Position numbers and translations under genes: made by a program. From contig NZ_STGF01000001.1 of NCBI RefSeq assembly GCF_005222705.1, forward strand, positions 124,001 to 188,000: 64,000 nt of DNA. The letters run 5' to 3'. Origin of the DNA: Paenibacillus sp. SY21-1 (GTDB lineage: Bacteria; Bacillota; Bacilli; Paenibacillales; Paenibacillaceae). The notes under the pieces are model-generated. The model did no database searches, was not told the origin of the DNA, and was given only the letters and a program-made list of their open reading frames with translations. The first letter of the stretch is position 1. Each line of letters opens with the position of its first letter. Below, in pieces: positions 57,007 to 64,000 of the stretch.

Positions 57007-57600
57007 TCACTTGCTTGCGATATATCTGCCGAAGTCTTCCGGCGTGTTCAGGTTCACAAAGGCGGCGGACAGCTCGCCATCATCCGCCTCGACAGCGAGC
57101 GAGTTCAGCTCGCTGAGCAGCCCCATGACGCGGAGCTTCCGCGTCTGGAGAGCTTGTTCCACAGCCGGGGCTATCCGGCTGTGATAGAGCGCGTGGAAAG
57201 GCTGCCCCGCGCAATGAATGATGTCCGCGCCGCTGCCGGCATACGCGGCGAGTCGCGCGTACAGCGCTTGCGAATAGGACGGCATGTCGCAAGCGACGAC
57301 AAAAACGTAGCCGGGCGAAGCCTCGGCTAACGCTGCATGCAGGCCCGCCAGCGGGCCGCAGCCGGGGTAGGCGTCGGGAATGAGGCGGGCGGAACCGCCC
57401 CATTCTCCGAGCGCAGCCCGGTATGTGGCCTCGCGCTCCGGCGGGCCGATCGCTACGGCAAGCGATGCAAATCGCGGCGCCAGCTCCGAGGCAAGCCGGC
57501 GGATTAGCGGCTTGCCGTCAATGGGCAGCAGCGCCTTGTCGCTGCCCATACGCGAGCTCAGGCCGCCCGCCAGAATGAGGGCCTGGACAATCTCATCCAT
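57007..57600 (-). CDS. mobA: Molybdenum cofactor guanylyltransferase
   Basis: A 197-residue nucleotidyltransferase that joins GMP to molybdopterin. The GTP-binding start is ALILAGGLSSRMGSDKALL; the metal/nucleotide segments are DAYPGCGPLAGLHAAL and FVVACDMPSY. AAGGAGGT precedes the ATG. Along with modAB it shows that the cell makes a molybdenum cofactor. It stands alone, with repeat copy D just upstream. Confidence 0.92.
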   Translation of the reverse strand: MDEIVQALILAGGLSSRMGSDKALLPIDGKPLIRRLASELAPRFASLAVAIGPPEREATYRAALGEWGGSARLIPDAYPGCGPLAGLHAALAEASPGYVFVVACDMPSYSQALYARLAAYAGSGADIIHCAGQPFHALYHSRIAPAVEQALQTRKLRVMGLLSELNSLAVEADDGELSAAFVNLNTPEDFGRYIASK

Positions 57601-57661
57601 CGCGCATACCTCCTTGCGCGGAAAACCGGGCTTTCCATCGCAGCTTTTTTGGCCTTAATTT

Positions 57662-57750
57662 CGGCTGACGCCGTCCTCTGACGGAAAGGCTAACGTTCCG
57701 CATTGAAATAGAAGCCGAGTATAAGCGCAAAACTTATAAATCCTTATATT
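57662..57750 (+). repeat. dispersed intergenic repeat, copy D
   Basis: The core reads CGGCTGACGCCGTCCTCTGA, then GGAAAGGCTAACGTTCCGCA and GAAATAGAAGCCGAGTATAAGC. The tail AAAACTTATAAATCCTTATA is identical to copy C. It lies between the mobA start and the glnS terminator, so both neighbours point away from or into it on the minus strand. Confidence 0.85.
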
Positions 57751-57752
57751 TT

Positions 57753-57790
57753 AAAGAAAGCCCGCCGCAGCTTGCATAAGCTCGGCAGGC
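57753..57790 (-). terminator. glnS terminator
   Basis: On the minus strand GCCTGCCGAGCTT, loop ATGC, AAGCTGCGGCGGGC, then TTTCTTTAAAA, about 30 bases after the glnS stop. It abuts repeat copy D. Confidence 0.85.
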
Positions 57791-57822
57791 CTTCCATAAC
57801 GTTAAGCGACAGCAATCGTTAT

Positions 57823-59496
57823 TTACCCCTTGGAAGGATCAAACGAGCTTTTAAGCGAGACGATTCGGTTAAACGCCAATTTGTCCGAGGCGGTATCCTT
57901 GGGATCGACATTAAAGTAGCCGTGGCGGAAAAACTGAAATTTATCGCCGCCCGCCGCTTCCTTCATGCCAGGCTCGACAAAGCCGCTCAGCACCTCCAGC
58001 GATTGCGGGTTGATCCGCTCCAAAAACGGCTTATCCTCATCGCTTCCGCCGCTAACCAGCAGGGGCTCGAACAAGCGGAAATCGGCCGCTACCGCCTGCG
58101 AGGCCTCCACCCAATGGATCGTGCCCTTCACCTTGCGGGCATTAAAGCCCGAGCCGCTTTTCGTTGCCGGATCGTAGGTACAGCGAAGCTCGACTGCATT
58201 TCCGTCCGCATCCTTGATGACCTCTTGGCAAGTGATGAAGTAGGCATGCTTCAAGCGAACCTCGTTGCCGGGAAACAGACGGAAATACTTGCTCGGAGGA
58301 TTCTCCATAAAGTCGTCTTGTTCAATGTACAGCTCGCGCGAAAACGGGATTTGGCGGCTGCCCATCTCTTCGTTCTCCGCGTTGTTCTCGGCATCCAGCA
58401 GCTCCGTTTGGCCCTCCGGATAATTGGTAATGACCACTTTAAGCGGCCTCAGCACCGCCATCGTACGCATGGCCTTTAGCTTCAGATCCTCGCGTATAAA
58501 AAATTCAAGATTCCGCTCATCGACAAGGCTGTTGCTCTTGGATACGCCGATTTCGCGGCAAAACGCACGCAGCGCCTCCGGGGTATAGCCCTTGCGCCGC
58601 AGCCCGCTAATGGTTGGCATGCGCGGATCATCCCAGCCTGACACGACCTTCTCGTCAACGAGCTGTTTCAGATAGCGTTTGCTCATAATCGTGTTCGTTA
58701 CGTTCAGACGGGCAAACTCGTATTGACGAGGCGTTGCCGCCATTTCCGCAGCCTCGATCAGCCAATCGTACAATGGACGATGATCCTCGAATTCCAGCGT
58801 GCAGATGGAGTGCGTAATGCCCTCAATGGCATCGCTGAGCGGATGCGCATAATCATACATCGGGTAAATGCACCAAGCGTCCCCTGTGCGATGATGGTGC
58901 GTATGCGAAATGCGGTACAGCACCGGATCGCGCAGCGTAATGTTTGGCGACGCCATATCGATCTTGGCCCGCAGAACGCGTTCTCCGTCTGGAAACTCTC
59001 CTGCGCGCATACGTGCAAACAAATCAAGATTCTCCTCCACGCTGCGGCTGCGGTAAGGACTCTCCTTGCCCGGCTCGGTTAGCGTGCCGCGGTATTCGCG
59101 CGTTTGCTCGGCAGTAAGATCGCACACATAGGCAAGTCCCTTGTTAATCAGCAGCACCGCGCGCTCGTACAGCTCTTCGAAATAATCGGAGGCGAAACGC
59201 AAATCATCCCAGTCAAAACCCAGCCACCGCACATCCTCTTTAATAGAATCCACGTATTCCGTATCTTCTTTAAGCGGATTCGTATCGTCAAAGCGCAAAT
59301 TCGTTCTGCCCTTGAACTCGTCGGCCAATTCGAAGTTCAGGCAAATCGATTTGGCATGGCCAATATGCAAATAGCCGTTAGGCTCCGGGGGGAATCGGGT
59401 GACAACCTCCTGCACATGGCCGCTCTTCAAATCTTCACTCACGATGTTTTTGATGAAATTAGAGGACGAGGACTTAGGCTCCACGGCGTTTTCCAT
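57823..59496 (-). CDS. glnS: Glutaminyl-tRNA synthetase
   Basis: A 557-residue class I synthetase charging tRNA-Gln directly. The HIGH motif is in [16 protein letters not shown], the KMSKS equivalent in [14 protein letters not shown]; the C-terminal anticodon-binding beta-barrels are full length. Most Firmicutes lack this enzyme and make Gln-tRNA through GluRS plus GatCAB, so the gene marks lateral acquisition in an ancestor. No C-terminal YqeY extension is present, unlike some Paenibacillus forms. AAAGGA fixes the ATG at 59496. Single gene with its own terminator. Confidence 0.95.
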   Translation of the reverse strand: MENAVEPKSSSSNFIKNIVSEDLKSGHVQEVVTRFPPEPNGYLHIGHAKSICLNFELADEFKGRTNLRFDDTNPLKEDTEYVDSIKEDVRWLGFDWDDLRFASDYFEELYERAVLLINKGLAYVCDLTAEQTREYRGTLTEPGKESPYRSRSVEENLDLFARMRAGEFPDGERVLRAKIDMASPNITLRDPVLYRISHTHHHRTGDAWCIYPMYDYAHPLSDAIEGITHSICTLEFEDHRPLYDWLIEAAEMAATPRQYEFARLNVTNTIMSKRYLKQLVDEKVVSGWDDPRMPTISGLRRKGYTPEALRAFCREIGVSKSNSLVDERNLEFFIREDLKLKAMRTMAVLRPLKVVITNYPEGQTELLDAENNAENEEMGSRQIPFSRELYIEQDDFMENPPSKYFRLFPGNEVRLKHAYFITCQEVIKDADGNAVELRCTYDPATKSGSGFNARKVKGTIHWVEASQAVAADFRLFEPLLVSGGSDEDKPFLERINPQSLEVLSGFVEPGMKEAAGGDKFQFFRHGYFNVDPKDTASDKLAFNRIVSLKSSFDPSKG

Positions 59497-59603
59497 CTGC
59501 GACCATCCTTTCTTGGCAAAAATATTTATCCTATTATAATACACAAAATTCCTCAAAAATATAATACCAACTGAATGAAAGACAAGCCTTCTTCATCTCT
59601 AAA

Positions 59604-59627
59604 TGAAAAAAGGCGCCTAGGCGCCCT
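59604..59627 (-). terminator. terminator overlapping the stop codon of the last permease gene
   Basis: On the minus strand AAAGGGCGCC-TA-GGCGCCTTTTTTC: the TAG stop codon (59617-59619) lies in the hairpin itself, so the hairpin can form only once the ribosome has left. Confidence 0.8.
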
Positions 59628-60624
59628 TTCTCCTTCTAAACAGCAAATACATAAAAAACGGCGCCCCGATGCCTGCGGTAAACACGCCGGCAGGAATATC
59701 CAGCGGCTGAAAGACCATTCTGCCCGCCAAATCCGCTAGCAGCAGGATAATCGCCCCGGCAAATGCGGATACCGGAATAATCATCAGGTACGATTGGCCC
59801 GCAAGCTTTCGCGCGATATGGGGGGCAAGCAAGCCGATAAAAGAAATGGTGCCGGCGATGCCAACCGCAGAACCGGCGAGCGCGACGCTGCACAGCAGCA
59901 GCACAAGACGGCTTAGCTGCAGCCTGCTGCCAAGACCGCGCGCAACCTCCTCGCCAAGCGATTGAACGTTAAGCTCCTTCGCATAAGCAAGCGACAGCGG
60001 AATAAAAATGGCAGCCCACGGCCATAGCGCTTTAATATGAGACCAGTTGGTTCCATAGACGCTTCCCGTCATCCAGTTCAACACTTGCGCGGCCAAATAG
60101 GCGGGACCGCTAATCAATAGAAACATCGTTAAGGCTCCCATCGCCGTCGAAACGCCAATGCCGATCAAGACGAGACGCATCGTGGATACGCCCCTTTTCC
60201 ATGCAAGCACGTAGTTGAGCGCAGCGGCGGCAAAAGCGCCGATAATCGCAATCAATGGCACCCAGCGGATGCTGATGCCGGTGAACAGCGTCATAAAGCC
60301 GACAACCGCCACCGAAGCGCCTCCGCTGACGCCGAGTAAATCCGGCGAAGCCAAGGGATTGCGAATAACTCCCTGCAGCAGGCAGCCCGCAACAGCCATC
60401 GAAGCTCCGACGAGCAAGGCGGCAGTCACCCGGGGCAGCCTGAATTGCATGATGATCATATCATTGGTCTCCGCTCCCCGACCGAGCAGGGAAAGAACGA
60501 CCTCCCGGACGGGGATAGCCATGCTTCCCAGCGACAAGCTCACGATCGCGGTGGCGAGCGTGGCGACGGCGAGCAGAACGAGCAGCAGAACTCCTTTGAC
60601 GAACGTACGGTTTGTTTTATCCAT
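59617..60624 (-). CDS. Iron-siderophore ABC transporter permease (FecCD family), second
   Basis: A 335-residue FecCD permease with about ten helices. Family blocks: RLPRVTAALLVGASMAVAGC, LLQGVIRNPLASPDLLGVSGG, and FIGLLAPHIARKLAGQ. It pairs with the preceding permease to form the membrane channel for ferric siderophore uptake. No ATPase gene follows; as with many such loci (for example B. subtilis Feu/Yfi) a shared ATPase such as YusV is likely. Overlaps the previous gene by eight bases. GGAGGAAG fixes the ATG at 60624. Confidence 0.93.
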   Translation of the reverse strand: MDKTNRTFVKGVLLLVLLAVATLATAIVSLSLGSMAIPVREVVLSLLGRGAETNDMIIMQFRLPRVTAALLVGASMAVAGCLLQGVIRNPLASPDLLGVSGGASVAVVGFMTLFTGISIRWVPLIAIIGAFAAAALNYVLAWKRGVSTMRLVLIGIGVSTAMGALTMFLLISGPAYLAAQVLNWMTGSVYGTNWSHIKALWPWAAIFIPLSLAYAKELNVQSLGEEVARGLGSRLQLSRLVLLLCSVALAGSAVGIAGTISFIGLLAPHIARKLAGQSYLMIIPVSAFAGAIILLLADLAGRMVFQPLDIPAGVFTAGIGAPFFMYLLFRRRKGA

Positions 60625-61627
60625 GGCTCTTCCTCCGCGCAACATGGATAAGAAACGGTACGCCGATTAAAGCAGTCGCGACCCCAACCGGCACTTCCTT
60701 AGGCATCAGCACAAACCGCGACAGAAGATCTGCCGCTACCAGCAGCAAAGCTCCGAACACTGCGCAATAAGGCAGCAGCCAGCGGTGGTCGCCCCCTACG
60801 ATATAGCGGCATAAATGAGGGATAACAAGCCCGATAAAGGCGATCGGTCCCGCTGCCGAAACCGCGCTGCCCGCCAGCAGAACGACGGCAACCGTGCAAA
60901 TTAGCCGGATCAGCACAATGCGCTGTCCCAGTCCCTTGGCGCTCTCATCTCCAAGCGTAAGAATGTTCAACGATCGCGACAGCAAAAAGGACAGAATTAA
61001 GCCAACGCTCCAGTAGGGGAGGACGATCAGCAAATGGTCCATCGTTCGGCCCGAGACGGAGCCGATCATCCAGAACAAGGCGGACTCCAGCGAGGACTGA
61101 TTAATGAGCATGAGGCCTGACGTTACGGAAGATGCGAACGCCGCTACACATGCTCCTGCAAGCGTCAGCCGAACAGGATCGGACTGGCTCCTCCCTTGCA
61201 TGCCAATCGCATATACGAACAAAGCCGTTGCCGCTGCGCCAATTAATGCAAGCACGATCATCCCGTCCATCGTAAGGGATGAACCGAACCACACCAACCC
61301 AACGACAATAAAAAGAACCGCACCGGAATTGATGCCAAAAACGGACGGCGAAGCCAGCGGATTTCGTGTCAACGCCTGCATAATAGCTCCCGCAACGGCA
61401 AGTCCGGCTCCGATGGCGGCCGCAATCAGCGTACGCGGCACGCGGGTATGAGTTAGAATCAGATGTTCATTAGAGCCGTCAAATTCCGTGTAAGCAAGCC
61501 ATAAATCGCGCAAGCCGAACTGCTGAAGCCCCCACAGCACGCTTGCAAGCATACAGCCAAGCAGCAGCAGAATACCTGCGCCGATTCCGGCAAGCCTTCC
61601 GGTGCGGCTTAGCAACCATCCTCGCAT
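60617..61627 (-). CDS. Iron-siderophore ABC transporter permease (FecCD family), first
   Basis: A 336-residue FecCD permease. Family blocks: TRVPRTLIAAAIGAGLAVAG, IMQALTRNPLASPSVFGINS, and FIGLVIPHLCRYIVGGDHR. It overlaps the second permease gene by eight bases. It lies 94 bases after the binding-lipoprotein gene, with a hairpin terminator in between, so its level may be set below that of the lipoprotein. Confidence 0.93.
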   Translation of the reverse strand: MRGWLLSRTGRLAGIGAGILLLLGCMLASVLWGLQQFGLRDLWLAYTEFDGSNEHLILTHTRVPRTLIAAAIGAGLAVAGAIMQALTRNPLASPSVFGINSGAVLFIVVGLVWFGSSLTMDGMIVLALIGAAATALFVYAIGMQGRSQSDPVRLTLAGACVAAFASSVTSGLMLINQSSLESALFWMIGSVSGRTMDHLLIVLPYWSVGLILSFLLSRSLNILTLGDESAKGLGQRIVLIRLICTVAVVLLAGSAVSAAGPIAFIGLVIPHLCRYIVGGDHRWLLPYCAVFGALLLVAADLLSRFVLMPKEVPVGVATALIGVPFLIHVARRKSHG

Positions 61628-61657
61628 CGCTTTCTCCCTCTCTTATTCACGTAATAG

Positions 61658-61699
61658 GCAAAATAAGAAGAAGCTGACGCCATGTACGCTGGCGTCAGC
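61658..61699 (-). terminator. hairpin between the lipoprotein gene and the permease genes
   Basis: On the minus strand GCTGACGCC, nine-base loop, GGCGTCAGC, then TTCTTCTTATTTTG. It lies inside the transport operon and probably gives partial termination, raising the lipoprotein:permease ratio. Confidence 0.78.
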
Positions 61700-61720
61700 A
61701 AATGCTATCGGCACTTCCTG

Positions 61721-62734
61721 TTATTTTATTTCGAAATACTCAACGATTTCGTCAAGCAACAGGTTGGCTGCCTTATAGCCTCCAGCCGTGTTCCAGATCG
61801 CCTCGTCCACCTTGACGACCTTATTCGTTTTAGCTACGTTCAAGTTTTTGAACAGCGGATCGTTCATCCACTCCTCAGCCACCTTCGTTCCTTCGTTCGA
61901 ACCAACATCCTCCGATACGAAGTAGAACATAACATCGCCATCCATTGCCGGAATAGTTTCCTTGGACATAACTTCAATAAAGGAATCCTTGTCCTGCGAT
62001 TCAGGTCTTGCGAAGCCAAGCTGGTCCAGCAGCACGCCCGAGAAGGTTTGCTTTTGGTAAATCCGCACTTGAGCTGCTGTAAAACGAACTACCGATACCT
62101 TGGTTGCCGCCTTGTCGCCGACTTTGGCTTTAACCTCCGCTACGCGCTGATCAAAAGCGGCCATCGCTTGCTCGCCTTCCGCCTCTTTGTTAAGAGCTTG
62201 CGTGTAGAGCTTAAAATTGATTTTCCAATCGCCCATCAAGTCCTCGGCAAACACCGTAGGCGCAATTTGATTCAGCTGCTCGTAGATTTTTTCCTGTCTC
62301 ACCTTGTTGCCGATAATCAGATCCGGTTTAAGGCTGGCGATCAGCTCAAGATTCGGCTGAAGCTCGTCCCCTACCACGGTCACATCCTGCATTTCGTCCT
62401 TGATGTGGTCATACCAAGGCTCGCCAGACCACGAATGGACTGCGCCTACCGGCTTAACGCCTACAGCCAGCAATGCCTCTGTGCCTTCATTTGTAAGAAT
62501 AACGACACGCTCAGGCGTGCCTGTCAATGTAGTCTCGCCCATGGCGTGCTGGATAACTCTTGTGTTGTCGGCAGCCGGAGTATCGGTTGCCGCAGGCGCC
62601 GTTGCCGTCGCATTGTTTGTAGGCGCGTTCGTTGCGGCATTGTTCGCGTTATTTGCTCCACCGCAAGCGGCCAACAGCAAAGTCAAACAAATCAGCATAG
62701 CTGCCGCCATAGAAAATCTTGAACCTCGGTACAT
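61721..62734 (-). CDS. Iron-siderophore-binding lipoprotein (FecB/FhuD family)
   Basis: A 337-residue lipoprotein translated from its own ATG at 62734 behind AGAGGGG. The signal (SMAAAMLICLTLLLAACGGA) has lipobox LAAC; a Thr/Ala/Asn linker follows, then the two-lobed TroA/FecB fold (RVVILTNEGTEALLAVGVKP; ELIASLKPDLIIGNK; NTAGGYKAANLLLDEIVEYF). It captures ferric siderophore outside the membrane for the two permeases downstream. A promoter and Fur box lie just upstream (62760-62814). The same frame is open, without a stop, from the AraC-like regulator at 63685; the internal start is favoured. Confidence 0.9.
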   Translation of the reverse strand: MYRGSRFSMAAAMLICLTLLLAACGGANNANNAATNAPTNNATATAPAATDTPAADNTRVIQHAMGETTLTGTPERVVILTNEGTEALLAVGVKPVGAVHSWSGEPWYDHIKDEMQDVTVVGDELQPNLELIASLKPDLIIGNKVRQEKIYEQLNQIAPTVFAEDLMGDWKINFKLYTQALNKEAEGEQAMAAFDQRVAEVKAKVGDKAATKVSVVRFTAAQVRIYQKQTFSGVLLDQLGFARPESQDKDSFIEVMSKETIPAMDGDVMFYFVSEDVGSNEGTKVAEEWMNDPLFKNLNVAKTNKVVKVDEAIWNTAGGYKAANLLLDEIVEYFEIK

Positions 62735-63685
62735 AGTTAATTGCCCCTCTTTCTGGTATTGAGAATGATTTTCATAACCAATACCACTATAACGTGTAGA
62801 GCCGTTTACGACAAGGGCATATGTTGAACCAAAATCGGGATTATATTGAACCTTTGCTTTGAATTTGCTAGGCGTCATGCCGACATGTTTGCGAAAAGTA
62901 CGGTTTAAATAACCGCTATCCGCAAATCCGACGTTTTCGGCTATTTCCTGCATGGAGGCATCAGTAAGCAGCAGCAGCTCCTTGGCACGAGCAATTCGCA
63001 AGGAAATCAGATAATCAATCGGACTTTGTCCAAGCTCGCGCTTGAACATTCTCGACAAATAGCTGGCGCTGCAATCCAGCAGCTCGCTAAGGTCTTGCAG
63101 AGTTATACGTTCTTCAAAATGCTCCTGCATATAATGAATCGCCTGCGACACGAAATCCGCCTTGCGAGCCATTCCCGTCTGCAAGGCTGCTTGTTCAGCA
63201 AGCTCGTGAACAAATTGGTAGAACAATGCTTTAATAGGCAGAAGCTCCGAGGCATCGCCCATGCTCCATTTTCCAAACATTTGCCGGACCTTGTCCAGCA
63301 GCTCCACCGGAGAAGTCGGTACAAAGCCGAACTGCAACGAAAAGGCATTGTTCCGCTCAAGCAGTTGGACCCATTCCTTGCGCGCAGGCAGCGGAAGCGC
63401 CGCTTTGTACAGAATCAAATAATACTCCAGAAACGTTTCGGGCAGGATGTCCAGGCACATGCCTTTGCCGCCATGCAGCAGGTGGAAGCGGTCTGCCTTC
63501 ATTTCCGTCCCATCCAGCCTCAGCTTTGCCTTCCCCCGCGTCGTCAGCATAAATGCGCTGGCAGGCAAACGATAGGAGCGAAGCTCCTCCCCGTCCTCCA
63601 GCAGCATTCTCCTTATATCCAATATTTGTATGGATGCGCAGTTCCAGAGCTTCAAATATTCGATCCTGTTCAACATCGCTTTCAT
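61721..63685 (-). CDS. AraC-family regulator, in-frame with the siderophore-binding lipoprotein (continuous 654-codon frame)
   Basis: The frame opens with an AraC-type regulator: an N-terminal cupin-like sensing domain (about 1-185) and a C-terminal double HTH (about 190-285: ITLQDLSELLDCSASYLSRM; MQEIAENVGFADSGYLNRTF; GMTPSKFKAKV). After about residue 285 the translation no longer looks like protein: it crosses a promoter, a Fur box and a ribosome binding site, then enters the lipoprotein at residue 318. No stop codon separates them. B. subtilis Btr joins AraC and binding-protein domains, but as one cytoplasmic protein without a lipoprotein signal; here the signal is intact. Either the regulator's stop was lost or both products are made. 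Likely activates siderophore uptake. Confidence 0.78.
   Translation of the reverse strand: MKAMLNRIEYLKLWNCASIQILDIRRMLLEDGEELRSYRLPASAFMLTTRGKAKLRLDGTEMKADRFHLLHGGKGMCLDILPETFLEYYLILYKAALPLPARKEWVQLLERNNAFSLQFGFVPTSPVELLDKVRQMFGKWSMGDASELLPIKALFYQFVHELAEQAALQTGMARKADFVSQAIHYMQEHFEERITLQDLSELLDCSASYLSRMFKRELGQSPIDYLISLRIARAKELLLLTDASMQEIAENVGFADSGYLNRTFRKHVGMTPSKFKAKVQYNPDFGSTYALVVNGSTRYSGIGYENHSQYQKEGQLTMYRGSRFSMAAAMLICLTLLLAACGGANNANNAATNAPTNNATATAPAATDTPAADNTRVIQHAMGETTLTGTPERVVILTNEGTEALLAVGVKPVGAVHSWSGEPWYDHIKDEMQDVTVVGDELQPNLELIASLKPDLIIGNKVRQEKIYEQLNQIAPTVFAEDLMGDWKINFKLYTQALNKEAEGEQAMAAFDQRVAEVKAKVGDKAATKVSVVRFTAAQVRIYQKQTFSGVLLDQLGFARPESQDKDSFIEVMSKETIPAMDGDVMFYFVSEDVGSNEGTKVAEEWMNDPLFKNLNVAKTNKVVKVDEAIWNTAGGYKAANLLLDEIVEYFEIK
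62760..62814 (-). promoter_or_regulatory. Fur-box promoter of the siderophore-binding lipoprotein, inside the AraC reading frame
   Basis: On the minus strand TTGTCG (62809-62814), 17 bases, TATAGT (62786-62791). The Fur box TGAAAAT-C-ATTCTCA (62760-62774) is a 7-1-7 match to TGATAATNATTATCA with two mismatches and covers the start region, flanked by GGTATTG/CAATACC. Iron repression of the uptake genes is expected. Confidence 0.82.
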
Positions 63686-63864
63686 CCTGCCTTTCTCCGG
63701 GGCTTGGCCCTAACAAGCCGCCAGTTTCATTCCATCGTTCAGAATACCCAGCTTCTATTATAGTAGAACCTTTTTTACGTAAACAACGCCTTTTTGCGGA
63801 TGCCGCTTTCAGACACCAATGGTATAGTGGAAAATATAGAAGGATATTGGAAGGGAGCTCACAA

Positions 63865-64000
63865 ATGATCAAGCATAGAATTATATTGATCGGTCATGGA
63901 AGCATTAGCCAAAAGTATGTAGAGGCGCTGAGCCGACTTAAACAGGCGCAAATTGTCGGGGTGGTGGGAAGAAGCGAGGCACGTGCGCGCGCCTATGCCG
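63865..64000 (+). CDS. Gfo/Idh/MocA-family oxidoreductase, N-terminal fragment
   Basis: The first 45 codons are in the window. The translation MIKHRIILIGHGSISQKYVE, then ALSRLKQAQIVGVVGRSEAR, shows the Rossmann first strand, the Gly-rich turn GHGSISQKY (variant of GxGxxG) and the second strand VVGRS typical of the NAD(P)-dependent Gfo/Idh/MocA fold. AAGGGAG lies upstream of the ATG, and an extended -10 box (TGGTATAGT, about 63813-63829) is close by. Divergent from the AraC-like gene. The substrate cannot be inferred from this fragment. Confidence 0.8.
   Translation, partial: MIKHRIILIGHGSISQKYVEALSRLKQAQIVGVVGRSEARARAYA

Overview
The window looks like chromosome of an endospore-forming Firmicute of the Paenibacillus type. 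The reasons are the spore genes (spoIIR and a gerA-type germination operon), S-layer-homology (SLH) proteins, Gram-positive AAGGAGG ribosome binding sites with many TTG/GTG starts, and a backbone in the same order as Bacillus: prfA, prmC, spoIIR, ywlC, mntP, ywlE, rpiB, ywlG, glyA, upp, atp operon, ywzB, murA. Almost all of it lies on the minus strand. No rRNA, tRNA, CRISPR array, phage or transposase gene was seen. Accessory blocks are wedged between backbone genes.

Layout: 1-680 holds the murA 5' end and ywzB. 699-17180 is an accessory block between ywzB and atpC: an S-layer serine protease, a two-catalytic-domain pectate lyase, a ger operon (order A-C-D-B), a chemoreceptor and a GH13 amylase. 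The pectate lyase and the amylase both carry consensus CcpA (cre) boxes. 17233-24576 is the F1Fo ATP synthase operon with a long structured spacer between atpA and atpG. 24768-26580 is mnaA and upp. 26887-31397 is a second accessory block: a Cys-tailed GRDP-like membrane protein, a DnaA-box cluster, modAB without modC, a divergent HTH/binding-protein regulator and a MarR regulator. 31602-33983 is glyA-ywlG-rpiB behind a ZTP riboswitch. 34244-37654 is ywlE, mntP, ywlC and spoIIR.

37975-39435 is an ECF41 sigma factor with its carboxymuconolactone-decarboxylase-like partner and a matching promoter. 39690-43365 is prmC, prfA and ychF. 43790-47114 is an SLH/PepSY protein, trxA and an Rrf2 regulator. 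47245-51178 contains a LytTR/ABC-permease chimera, apparently a deletion scar, and a membrane acyltransferase fused to a flavoprotein. 51511-57600 is a small unknown gene, a kinase-like protein, a TetR/SMR efflux operon, a membrane protein, hisC, vanZ, a phosphatase and mobA. 57823-63685 is glnS and an iron-siderophore uptake locus, in which an AraC regulator reads in frame, without a stop, into the binding lipoprotein across a Fur-box promoter. A Gfo/Idh/MocA oxidoreductase starts at the right edge.

A dispersed intergenic repeat of about 60-100 bases occurs four times (39436, 40725, 51184, 57662) and has not been matched to any family I know. The strongest regulatory reads are the ZTP riboswitch, the ECF41 promoter, the two cre sites, the Fur box inside the AraC/lipoprotein frame, and the perfect palindromes ahead of the atp operon and the mod, Rrf2 and TetR loci.
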